In this document: one piece after another, positions 1 to 6,771 of the stretch | How positions within the stretch are numbered: position 1 is the first letter of the stretch | Layout of the letters: each line of letters opens with the position of its first letter | NCBI GenBank assembly: GCA_023426575.1 | Contig: JAFAAL010000039.1 | Span: 1 to 43,557, forward strand | Reading direction: 5' to 3' | From: Bacillota bacterium | GTDB taxonomy: Bacteria; Bacillota; Clostridia; Saccharofermentanales; DTU023 | DNA: 43,557 nt | Position numbers and translations under genes: made by a program | Notes under the pieces: model-generated | Databases searched by the model: none | What the model was told of the DNA's origin: nothing | What the model saw: the letters and a program-made list of their open reading frames with translations, nothing else

Positions 1-271
1 GCCAAAAGAGCTGGTGGACTCTCGGGCTGACTTCGGCGATGCTCTGGCCCTTGGCCTTGACAAATAAGAGGACAAAGGCGGCGATGAGGGAGATGTAGAT
101 CAGTGACCAGATACTGAAGGCAAAGCCCGCAGGAGTGATTAGGGTGGGATACTTGGCCGAGACCACGGCCTGGGACTGCCCATTGATGACGCCCGTGCCG
201 CCAAGTGCGTTAACAATAAGCATAAGAATCAAGAGTGCGAGGCTCAAGAGCTTGTATTTATACTGTTGCAT
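1..271 (-). CDS. TspO/tryptophan-rich sensory protein-like membrane protein (partial)
   Basis: The gene begins with ATG at 271 behind a GGGAGG ribosome binding site and runs off the left edge, so only 90 residues are visible. The start is a hydrophobic helix (residues about 8-23), followed by a loop and the stretch TPAGFAFSIWSLIYISL, which resembles the first conserved part of TspO/MBR-type tryptophan-rich sensory proteins. A second membrane segment follows at about residues 56-75. Members of this family are small five-helix membrane proteins; their bacterial ligands and role are poorly settled. A good sigma-A-type promoter lies just upstream (327-355). It is transcribed divergently from the MATE exporter. 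The family call rests on the N-terminus alone. Confidence 0.62.
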   Translation of the reverse strand, partial: MQQYKYKLLSLALLILMLIVNALGGTGVINGQSQAVVSAKYPTLITPAGFAFSIWSLIYISLIAAFVLLFVKAKGQSIAEVSPRVHQLFW

Positions 272-326
272 TTAATGTCCTCCCTCGGAGAGATGCCTGA
301 ATGTCATCTGGCATATTCGTATTTTC

Positions 327-355
327 ATTATAGTGGAGGGCTATAGAGCCTGCAA
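327..355 (-). promoter_or_regulatory. Promoter of the TspO-like gene
   Basis: On the minus strand TTGCAG (350-355) and a perfect TATAAT (327-332) are separated by 17 bases. Transcription would start near 320, giving a leader of about 50 nt before the ATG at 271. No equally good plus-strand promoter is seen for the divergent MATE gene, only an extended -10-like TGATAGGAT near 380-388. Confidence 0.65.
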
Positions 356-421
356 TTGCTCTCTGAGTCCTCACTTTTGTGATAGGATGGTGAGACCATT
401 GCAGAATAGAAGTGAGTGAAT

Positions 422-1825
422 ATGACAGAACAGAAGATTGACGCTAAGCCCCAGAGTGAGATGAGAGAGAGAAACCGCCTCGGCACGGATCCCATCCGAC
501 CGCTGATCAAGGAGCTGGCACTGCCTGCGATTGTGGCGCAGGTCATCAACCTCCTCTATAACATTGTCGATCGTATTTATATCGGTCGCATCCCCGAGGT
601 GGGGCCCCTCGCGCTGAGTGGGCTGGGCATCGCCACGCCGATTATTCTGATTGTCTCGGCTTTTGCCGCTTTTTCTGCCTACGGGGGTGCACCTCTCGCG
701 TCGCTGGCGCTCGGGGCGGAGGAGCACGATCGGGCAAGGCGTCTGCTGCAGAGCAATGCGAGCTTGAATCTCGGTCTTGCGGCTCTGATCACGCTCCTGA
801 GCCAGCTCTTCTTGCCACAGCTTCTCCAGATATTTGGTGCGCAGACGAGCAATCGGCCCTATGCGCAGGCTTATCTTCGTATTTATCTCATGGGGACGGT
901 CTTTGTCCTCATGGTCATGTCGCTCAATAGTTTTATCAGTGCGCAGGGCGAGGCCAAGATTGCCATGCGAACGGTCGTCATCGGGGCTGTTGCCAATATC
1001 ATCCTCGACCCGATCTTTATCTTTCTCTTCAAGCTCGGCGTGCGAGGCGCGGCCTATGCAACCATCCTCTCCCAGGCGATCAGTATGCTCGCAGTCCTCA
1101 AATTTCTCTCTTCGAGCCAGGCGAGGCTGAGACTTAGGCGTCTCAGTTTTGAAGCGCGACTTGTCTGGCAGAGTGTGCGCCTCGGCGTCTCTGGCTTCAT
1201 CATGATTGCCACGGAGTCGGCGGTCATCATGGTCTATAACCGCCTGCTCGGAGCTTATGGCGGAGAGCTCCATGTCGCCAATATGGTCATCTTACAGAGT
1301 GTCATGCAGATGCTCTTTATCCCGATGAATGGCTACGTGGCGGGAGTGCAGCCGCTCCTCGGCTACAACTATGGGGCGCGGCAGTATGAGCGCGTCCGCG
1401 AGATTCTTAAAAACTCGCTCGTCCTGCTCTTTGCCTTCAGTTTCTCGACGGCCGTCCTCGCGGCGCTCCTGCCGGGGCTCTTTGCCTCGATCTTTACGGG
1501 AGATACTGCGCTCAAGGCGCTCGTCATCCGCTACCTCCCGATCTTTATCATCGGCATGTCGATCTTTGGCCTCCAGGAGATTGCCCAGATGTATTTTGTC
1601 GGGACCAATCAGGCGCTGAAGTCGATTTTTCTTGCCATGCTGAGAAAAGTGATACTCTTGATTCCGCTCTGCTTTCTATTGGCCAAGCGCTATGGACTTA
1701 TGGGAATATATGTCTCAGAGGCGCTGGCAGATTTCTGCTCGGCCTCGACGGCAGGTTTCATGTTCTTCCATGCCTACCGCTCATTAAAAGATAAGTTGAA
1801 AGCGGATCCTACGCCCCTTAAGTAA
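422..1825 (+). CDS. MATE family efflux transporter
   Basis: A polytopic inner-membrane protein of 467 residues in the MATE (multidrug and toxic compound extrusion) family, which exports cationic drugs or metabolites in exchange for Na+ or H+. About twelve hydrophobic segments are arranged as two similar halves. Recognisable family stretches are LLYNIVDRIYIG near the first helix, ANIILDPIFIF at the end of the first half, and PLLGYNYGARQYERV in the second half. This looks closest to the MepA-like branch common in Bacillota; the substrate cannot be inferred. I chose ATG 422, about 6 bases behind GAAGTGAG, over an in-frame GTG at 416 that would have no space for a ribosome binding site. Confidence 0.88.
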   Translation: MTEQKIDAKPQSEMRERNRLGTDPIRPLIKELALPAIVAQVINLLYNIVDRIYIGRIPEVGPLALSGLGIATPIILIVSAFAAFSAYGGAPLASLALGAEEHDRARRLLQSNASLNLGLAALITLLSQLFLPQLLQIFGAQTSNRPYAQAYLRIYLMGTVFVLMVMSLNSFISAQGEAKIAMRTVVIGAVANIILDPIFIFLFKLGVRGAAYATILSQAISMLAVLKFLSSSQARLRLRRLSFEARLVWQSVRLGVSGFIMIATESAVIMVYNRLLGAYGGELHVANMVILQSVMQMLFIPMNGYVAGVQPLLGYNYGARQYERVREILKNSLVLLFAFSFSTAVLAALLPGLFASIFTGDTALKALVIRYLPIFIIGMSIFGLQEIAQMYFVGTNQALKSIFLAMLRKVILLIPLCFLLAKRYGLMGIYVSEALADFCSASTAGFMFFHAYRSLKDKLKADPTPLK

Positions 1826-1854
1826 CGGGGTCTCGAAGCCCAAGGAGGAGTCTT

Positions 1855-2344
1855 ATGCAGATTGTCTACGCCTTTGTCGCCCTCTTTATCTACTTTGCGC
1901 TCCTCCTCTTTGCGGTCTTTCGCGATCGGCAAGAGGGGGACAGCGAGGAGTACTTCTTTGCCAGTCACCGCCTGCCGTTCTGGGCACTCTCTATCACCTT
2001 TATCGCCTCTTGGTGGGGGGGCCGGCTCTGCGCTCTCGACGGCTGACCTCGGCTTCACTGTTGGTCTGCAGCCCTGGCCCGCCTATATCGGCTGGTCGGT
2101 CTTCTTCTGGGAAGGTGCCAATCTCGAGGCCATGAAGCGTGGCTTCCCGGCCATCGTGCTGGGTGCAGTCCTCGGATATATCACTTTCTGGGCGATCGGT
2201 ACCCTCGGCACACTGACGACCCCGATGCTGATCGTGGCCTCTCTCTTTGTCTGTCTGCTCGCCTTTACCATGGCGATTGCCCAGACCTTCAAGATCTTTA
2301 CCGTTAAAAAGCCCCAGGATTATCTTCTGGGGCTTTTTTTTTAG
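1855..2344 (+). pseudogene. Composite remnant: sodium:solute symporter N-terminus plus DUF1097-like fragment
   Basis: A strong ribosome binding site (AAGGAGGAG) precedes ATG 1855. The first 55 codons read as the N-terminus of a sodium:solute symporter (SSS) protein: one membrane helix, then EEYFFASHRLPFWALSITF and ASWWGG. Reading breaks at a run of seven G (2015-2021) and would stop at 2044-2046. Moving to the next frame restores the expected family continuation AGSALSTADLGF. Soon after that the SSS similarity ends, and the text changes to a hydrophobic stretch (LQPWPAYIGWSVFFWEGAN onward) resembling the DUF1097 family, which stops inside the terminator at 2306-2342. I infer a frameshift plus an internal deletion joining two membrane genes. 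The DUF1097 part is the less certain call. Confidence 0.6.
2306..2342. terminator. Bidirectional intrinsic terminator
   Basis: GCCCCAG (2311-2317) pairs with CTGGGGC (2327-2333), flanked by five A on the left and nine T on the right. It can therefore end transcription from the left (MATE and the pseudogene) and from the right (the ykvI-like gene, whose stop is at 2350). Confidence 0.9.
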
Positions 2345-2349
2345 CTTCT

Positions 2350-3450
2350 TTATTGAGCTGTGACTTTGCGACTCATCCGTGTCGTGATGTCTCTGAAGAT
2401 CATGAAGCCGATAAGGATGAAGCCGAGGTAGCCGTTCAGACCGTAGAGGACATTGACCAGCTGCTGGTAGGGGATGAAGAGGGCGACGATACAGCCGACG
2501 ACACCACCGACCACTGTGGCGATCTTGTACTTCGCTGTGCCCTCCTGGGCGATGCGGCCGACGCCGGTCCAGAGGAGCGGGACAGAGGTGGTGTAAATGC
2601 CGCAGAAGACGATGATGGCAAAGATCTGGCCGAGGATGGGACTGATCTTGTTGGCGAGGACCAGGGCCGGGATGTCAGCAGTTCCCGTGGTCCAGATGCT
2701 CGAGATCAGGGCGATGCAGCAGAGGGCAGCAGCGCCGAAGATGAAGAGGGAGGAGAGCAGCATACCGCTGTTGACCTCTTTCAGCTTGTTCTTGGCGCCG
2801 ATTTCCGCGAGGAAGGCGGCGAACCAGAGGATGACGAAGCCGCCGTAGGAGGCACCTGAGAGCAGGGGATTGCCATTGCCGACTTGGGTGGGGGTGATCT
2901 CGCGGGCTGCGAGCGCATCGAGACCCGCTGAGAAATGCCCGATATTCTGCACGGCGCTGATGATGGAGACGGTCAAGATCAAGACGATGATGACGGGGCC
3001 GAGCTTACTCAATGCATTCAGGATGCCCTTGAGGCCAAAGACCGCTGTGACGATGACGGCGACGGTAAGGATGATGGCGCCGGCCCCCTTGGGCAGGCCC
3101 CACTGTTCCATGGCCGTCGAGTTCGCTCCGCCGCACATGACGATGAAGCACATGTAGCAGAAGAAGGCGGAGAAATAGTCAAAGAAGAGGCCGATGTACT
3201 TACCGCAGTAATGGGTGTAGATGTCCCCGCCGCGCTCGAGCTGCAGGCGATTGCCATTGGTGGCAAAGGAATAGTTCGTGTAGAGGTAAATGATCGCACA
3301 GACGATGATGACGATCGGGAATAGACGGCCGTAGGAGGCCTGGTATTGCATAATTTCCTGCATGGTTGCGAAGCCCGCGCCAATGTAGAAGGCGATACAG
3401 GCGCCGCAGAAGCCGATGATGGCTGCAGGACTCAATGATTGTTTCTTCAT
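2350..3450 (-). CDS. YkvI-like APC-superfamily membrane transporter
   Basis: A 366-residue membrane protein with about ten hydrophobic segments. The first helix contains GFCGACIAFYIGAGFATMQE, an unwound-helix pattern (GxxxxxxxGxGFATxQE) typical of YkvI-like members of the amino-acid transporter superfamily. A charged stretch near residue 74 (LERGGDIYTHYCGKYIG) separates early helices. Start ATG 3450 follows AAGGAG by about 7 bases; the GTG two codons earlier overlaps that site. It is the last gene of the grdX-grdE-grdB set on this strand, 64 bases after grdB with a hairpin between. I infer import of the reductase substrate (glycine, sarcosine, betaine or a related compound), but the sequence alone does not show the substrate. 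Confidence 0.68.
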   Translation of the reverse strand: MKKQSLSPAAIIGFCGACIAFYIGAGFATMQEIMQYQASYGRLFPIVIIVCAIIYLYTNYSFATNGNRLQLERGGDIYTHYCGKYIGLFFDYFSAFFCYMCFIVMCGGANSTAMEQWGLPKGAGAIILTVAVIVTAVFGLKGILNALSKLGPVIIVLILTVSIISAVQNIGHFSAGLDALAAREITPTQVGNGNPLLSGASYGGFVILWFAAFLAEIGAKNKLKEVNSGMLLSSLFIFGAAALCCIALISSIWTTGTADIPALVLANKISPILGQIFAIIVFCGIYTTSVPLLWTGVGRIAQEGTAKYKIATVVGGVVGCIVALFIPYQQLVNVLYGLNGYLGFILIGFMIFRDITTRMSRKVTAQ

Positions 3451-3473
3451 AATCACTCCTTCAGGAATAGCAA

Positions 3474-3499
3474 AGAGACCGGCGGGGGTGCCGGTCTCT
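3474..3499 (-). terminator. Hairpin between grdB and the ykvI-like gene
   Basis: A perfect 10-bp inverted repeat, AGAGACCGGC (3474-3483) and GCCGGTCTCT (3490-3499), with a 6-base loop. On the minus strand only a short TTTG follows, so it may be a partial terminator that lowers transporter expression, or an mRNA-stabilising 3' hairpin for grdB. Confidence 0.6.
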
Positions 3500-3514
3500 C
3501 TGCCAGGAAAATCT

Positions 3515-4849
3515 CTAGAAGTCTTCTTCGAAAACTGTCTGTTCTTCGACCGGGATGGTCAGTGTCTTGAGCGCACGTTCGACCAATTGTCTTCTGATCT
3601 CGTGGCTCTTCTTCTCGCCCTGTGTCGGATCGCCCAGAGGATAGGGGATACCGATGGCCGGGATGATTCTGTTGGCACCAATCGTCAGGGAGATGGGGAC
3701 AACGGTACAGATGTGGGCGACAGGGATGCCCGCACGATCGATCTCTTTAACCATAGATGCACCGCATCTAGTACAGGTGCCTCAGGTGGAGGTGAGGATG
3801 ACGGCATCGACGCCATCCTCTTTGAGCATTGGGATAAACTCCTCGGCAAAGCGCTTGGCGTTATTTGTCGCGGTTCCCGTACCGGTCGTGGTGATGAAGT
3901 AGTCGACGAGTTCGCCGATCTTCCCCTCTTTTTCGAGCTCGCGGAGCACATCAACTGGAATACAAAGATCGGGATCTTCCGTGATGAACTCGCGGTCGTA
4001 GCCGCCGTGGATGGTCATAAAGTCCTTTTTATCCGCATGGTCCATGCCCTCGATGGAGTACTTGCCCCACTTCGTGGCCGAGGAGGACTCGATGTGGTCC
4101 GGGTTGCCCTGTGGCACGACGCCGCCTGAGGTGACGAGGGCGATGCGCGCCTTGCTGAGATCGGCGATCGGGGGAGCCGGAGCGACTCTGTCGACCTTGG
4201 GCATCGGGTAGTCGGTGTAGACTTCCTCGCCGCGGATCTTCTTCAAGAGCAGTTCGACGGCGCGTTCAGAGCCGCGGCGATCGTTGAAGTAGTTGACGCG
4301 GATGCCGCGCTCGTGATAGCCCTCGGCATCGGGTCCCAGAACCTCTTCACCCTCGATCTTCTTCTTGAGGAGGGCGGCCATCAGCTTGGTGCTGCGGCGC
4401 ATGTCGGCGGAGGAGCCCTTTGTCTTGATGATTTCGATGCCCTTGCGGAACATGTCAGTGCCGGGGTTCTCCTCGAACATGCCCGTCACTGAGGGGATGC
4501 CGAGCTCGTCTTGCACGGTGGTGGCGATTTGGCCACAGGCGACGCCGTAGCGGCCAGCGTTAAAGGCGGGACCAGCGATGAAGCCGTCGGGCTCGTACTT
4601 ATTAATCATTTCGAGGAGACCTTTTAAGAATTCCTGGGCCTCTTCGTCCTTTTGCATTTTCTCGCCGAAGTAGTTGTCGCCGCAGATCACGGTTGCGACG
4701 ATCTCGTAGTCATCACCGAGGGCCTGCTGCAGGGCAAGACCTGGGCCGACGACCTCTTCTCGCACTTCGGGCGCGATGTCGGCTTTTTCTTCGCCGCCAA
4801 TACCGGCAAAGAACTGATTGATATAATGGACAATCTTCTTCTTAGACAT
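3515..4849 (-). CDS. grdB: Glycine/sarcosine/betaine reductase component B, gamma (selenocysteine) subunit
   Basis: This is the GrdB/GrdF/GrdH-type subunit of component B, 444 residues with a selenocysteine. It binds the amino acid substrate together with the pyruvoyl subunit and forms a Schiff base, from which the selenoprotein GrdA takes the carboxymethyl group. The start is ATG 4849 behind AGGAAGG. An in-frame TGA at 3784-3782 is codon 356, and reading through it gives ILTST-U-GTCTRCGASM, the catalytic Sec motif of this family. A further 88 codons follow to TAA near 3515, ending with the family-typical tail. A 7-bp hairpin with a GGU loop begins 12 bases after the TGA. The conserved segment FNAGRYGVACG lies near residues 96-106. 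The symbol stands for the family; glycine, sarcosine and betaine versions cannot be separated here. It lies 33 bases after the grdE-type gene. Confidence 0.93.
3754..3784 (-). promoter_or_regulatory. Sec codon and SECIS-like hairpin of grdB
   Basis: TGA (3784-3782) is followed after 11 bases by TAGATGC, loop GGT, GCATCTA: a perfect 7-bp stem (3770-3754) whose apical loop lies 19-21 bases after the UGA. A short loop starting with G at this distance fits the bacterial SECIS model. It lies inside the coding sequence, as bacterial SECIS elements do. Confidence 0.75.
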
Positions 4850-4882
4850 AGTGTTAGCCTTCCTTTCTAAGCGTACTGCCAC

Positions 4883-6169
4883 TTAGTAGCCGCGGGCGCA
4901 GAGCTTGTTGAAGCCGTTGGCGATGGTTGAGGCGATGATGATCTGAATCTCTGCGTCGAAGCTGCCGTCGTCGTTCTTACAGCCGACCCAGCCACCGATC
5001 TGCATCTCGATGGACTCGAGCGTGCCGATGACCTTGTCCATGGCGGGGAAGTGGATGACGACGTTGCCGTTGCCGCAGGAGATCATGGTGTCTGCCTCGT
5101 CGGCGAGGTCGGCGAGAGAGTAGGACTTGCCATCACGGCCGGGGAATTCATCGGTGATGATGACGACCTTGATGCCCTTCTTCGAGACCTTCTTGCAGTT
5201 CATCATGAGGTCGGTATCGGGGTTGCCGTAGCCTTCCTCGGTGATGATGGCGCCGTCGAGGCCCATGAACTCGCAGAGCTTGGCGGTCATGTCAGAGTGG
5301 CGCTCCTTGTCCATGAGGAAGACGTTCTCATTGGTCAGGACGACACCGACGAAGTTCAGGCTCTTGCCGTGCTCCTTGTAGAGGTCCTCGATGACGGGAT
5401 TGTGCAGGTGGTGATAGGTCGTGACCTTGTCACAGGGGGCCACACAGTTGCCCGAGACGATGGCACCGTCAAAGATCTCTGTGGGGTACATGATGGTCGG
5501 GACAAAGTCCTTGGCGTCGACGCCGTAGTAATAGGTGTCGTGCAGGAGTCCCTGGGACTGCAGCATGTGGATGTAGCCGACGCGGGGCAGGTCTGGGTAC
5601 TGGGCGACCTGCTCGAGGAGCGGCTTGGTTTCAAAGGTCTGGACCTCGTCGGGCGTCTGATCTTTCAGAGCCTTGGCGAGGTAGCTGGCGGCCTTGAGAC
5701 CTGCCATGCGGCCAGCCGTCTCATAGACGTGGGTCTCGAGATCGTCGCGGGGCTCGATGACCACGCAGACGTTGAGCGTCTTGGAGAAGGGGCAGTAGTC
5801 GGCGGCAGGGCCAGACATGTCGATGACACCCTCCTGGAAGCCGACGATGCGGCCGACAGTGACGACGCAGACGCCATCCATGCAGTAGGTCGTGCCCGTG
5901 CCGACTTCCTGGACCTTGCCCATGATGCCGGGGAAGACCGTGCCGGGGCCGTCAATCTTGAGACGGGGCTCGATGACGTCCTTGACGGGTGTGATGCGGA
6001 CACTCTCGCCCGGTTTGGCGAGCTCAATCCGGCAATCGACCAGCCGATCGTCGGTCAAGACTTCCTTGACCAGTTCCTCTTGGTTCACGTACAAGACATG
6101 ATCCTCGATCTTCGTCTCTGGACCGAGTTTGACGTCTTTGACATGAATCTTTCCTAATTCGAGTTTCAT
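4883..6169 (-). CDS. grdE: Glycine/sarcosine/betaine reductase component B, alpha/beta proprotein
   Basis: A 428-residue GrdE/GrdG/GrdI-type precursor. In characterised members it is cleaved autocatalytically between Asn and Cys, and the Cys becomes the pyruvoyl group of the large fragment. Here the site reads VSGN-C-VAPCD with the cysteine at residue 242, the same position I recall for the Eubacterium acidaminophilum protein. Other family stretches are PVKDVIEPRLKIDGPG (62-77), GFQEGVIDMSGPAADY (110-125), QSQGLLHDTYYYGVDAK (204-220), EEGYGNPDTDLMMNCKK and DEFPGRDGKSYSLAD. Start ATG 6169 follows AGGAGGTG. It lies 45 bases after grdX and 33 before grdB, so the three form one operon. The C-terminal part (GGWVGCKNDDGSF) looks somewhat divergent. 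The paralogue (glycine, sarcosine or betaine) is undecided; the symbol stands for the family. Confidence 0.92.
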   Translation of the reverse strand: MKLELGKIHVKDVKLGPETKIEDHVLYVNQEELVKEVLTDDRLVDCRIELAKPGESVRITPVKDVIEPRLKIDGPGTVFPGIMGKVQEVGTGTTYCMDGVCVVTVGRIVGFQEGVIDMSGPAADYCPFSKTLNVCVVIEPRDDLETHVYETAGRMAGLKAASYLAKALKDQTPDEVQTFETKPLLEQVAQYPDLPRVGYIHMLQSQGLLHDTYYYGVDAKDFVPTIMYPTEIFDGAIVSGNCVAPCDKVTTYHHLHNPVIEDLYKEHGKSLNFVGVVLTNENVFLMDKERHSDMTAKLCEFMGLDGAIITEEGYGNPDTDLMMNCKKVSKKGIKVVIITDEFPGRDGKSYSLADLADEADTMISCGNGNVVIHFPAMDKVIGTLESIEMQIGGWVGCKNDDGSFDAEIQIIIASTIANGFNKLCARGY

Positions 6170-6214
6170 TTGCTGTTCACCTCCTGGTTAGCATGTATCA
6201 TGAAATCCCTAAGA

Positions 6215-6625
6215 TTACATCAACTGTTGTAAGAGCGAGCGATTGAGCGCCGAGTCGATGACTGCGAGATCGACGGTCTGAAAATCCTTCAGCGTCTTCT
6301 CGGGCCAGACGGGCGCCGTGAAGCCACGCGTCAATTTGTGATAGGCGAAAATACCGCTCTCGATGAGCTCGACATCGCGCGCGGCAGAGAAGGAGGCCAA
6401 TTTGGCGGCCACGATAATACTCTTATATGGGGTCTGCTGTGGTTTGAGATTGCTTGCCTGTGGATGTGTGACCAAGTGCCATCCCCGATGGACGTAGTCC
6501 CGAGCTCAAGTGAGCACGTCGAGGAAGGACTCTCCGCTGAGATCCAAGACATCCATCGCAGGGTGGCCCTGATATTTTTCAATCGCTTTCAGATTGTTGC
6601 TAATCAGTACAAAATTCTTCTGCAT
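6215..6625 (-). CDS. grdX: GrdX-like protein with in-frame TGA (possible selenoprotein)
   Basis: GrdX is a small protein of unknown function usually encoded in grd operons. ATG 6625 follows a GGGAGG site. The first 39 codons give a Rossmann-like start (FVLISNNLKAIEKYQG) and end in DVLT. Next comes TGA (6508-6506), and the same frame then continues for 96 sense codons (136 positions in all) with the GrdX stretches ARDYVHRGWHLVTHP, LKPQQTPYKSIIV and the C-terminal VDLAVIDSALNRSLLQ. No other stop or shift interrupts it, so ordinary decay looks unlikely. A long hairpin follows the TGA (6470-6499). Either codon 40 is selenocysteine, or a single nonsense change splits an otherwise intact gene. The organism evidently decodes UGA as Sec in grdB two genes downstream. 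An internal restart, such as TTG 6475, has no visible ribosome binding site. Confidence 0.75.
6470..6508 (-). promoter_or_regulatory. In-frame TGA and SECIS-like hairpin in grdX
   Basis: On the minus strand the TGA (6508-6506) is followed after 6 bases by a stem-loop (6499-6470). Outer arms GACTACGT and ACTTGGTC pair with one C-U mismatch and one G-U pair; a single C bulges; the inner stem is CCATC/GATGG with loop GGG. The loop lies 20-22 bases after the TGA, against 19-21 in grdB. Pairing was done by eye, without an energy calculation. Confidence 0.55.
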
Positions 6626-6663
6626 CTTGGACCTCCCTCTGTCAGATTGGACAATTAGAGAAT

Positions 6664-6693
6664 ATCATAAATTCTTATAAACAGTCATGACAT
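6664..6693 (-). promoter_or_regulatory. Candidate grd operon promoter with overlapping dyad
   Basis: Minus-strand ATGTCA (6688-6693), 18 bases, then TATGAT (6664-6669), upstream of the grdX ATG at 6625. The palindrome GTCATGAC (6684-6691) overlaps the -35 and sits within a longer imperfect dyad (about 6680-6699). A LysR-type regulator is encoded immediately upstream and could bind here. Confidence 0.45.
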
Positions 6694-6721
6694 TCGTTAA
6701 ATACACTTGTGAACGAACGGC

Positions 6722-6746
6722 AAAAAGCGGCCGCAGGGCAGCCGCT
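6722..6746 (-). terminator. Terminator of the HAD-lysR unit
   Basis: On the minus strand AGCGGC and GCCGCT enclose a 9-base loop and are followed by TTTTTG, 26 bases after the lysR stop. It separates lysR transcription from the grd promoter. Confidence 0.7.
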
Positions 6747-6771
6747 CAGAAGGGGTGTGAGGAGCTGGGCC

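Noticed and set aside
371..1273. Minus-strand frame of 300 codons opposite the MATE gene
   Set aside because: Highly charged, low-complexity product with no family pattern; an antisense shadow of a GC-rich membrane gene.
2020..2046. Second UGA-recoding event in the SSS fragment (TGA at 2044-2046)
   Set aside because: The family sequence resumes in a different frame, not after the TGA, so a frameshift at the G-run explains it.
3782..3784. Premature stop in grdB
   Set aside because: The TGA is at the known selenocysteine site and the frame continues with family sequence and a SECIS-like hairpin.
5051..6157. Plus-strand frame of 368 codons opposite the grdE-type gene
   Set aside because: Its codons mirror the real gene; the product is Val/Asp-rich without a recognisable fold, and grdE has a ribosome binding site and full family match.
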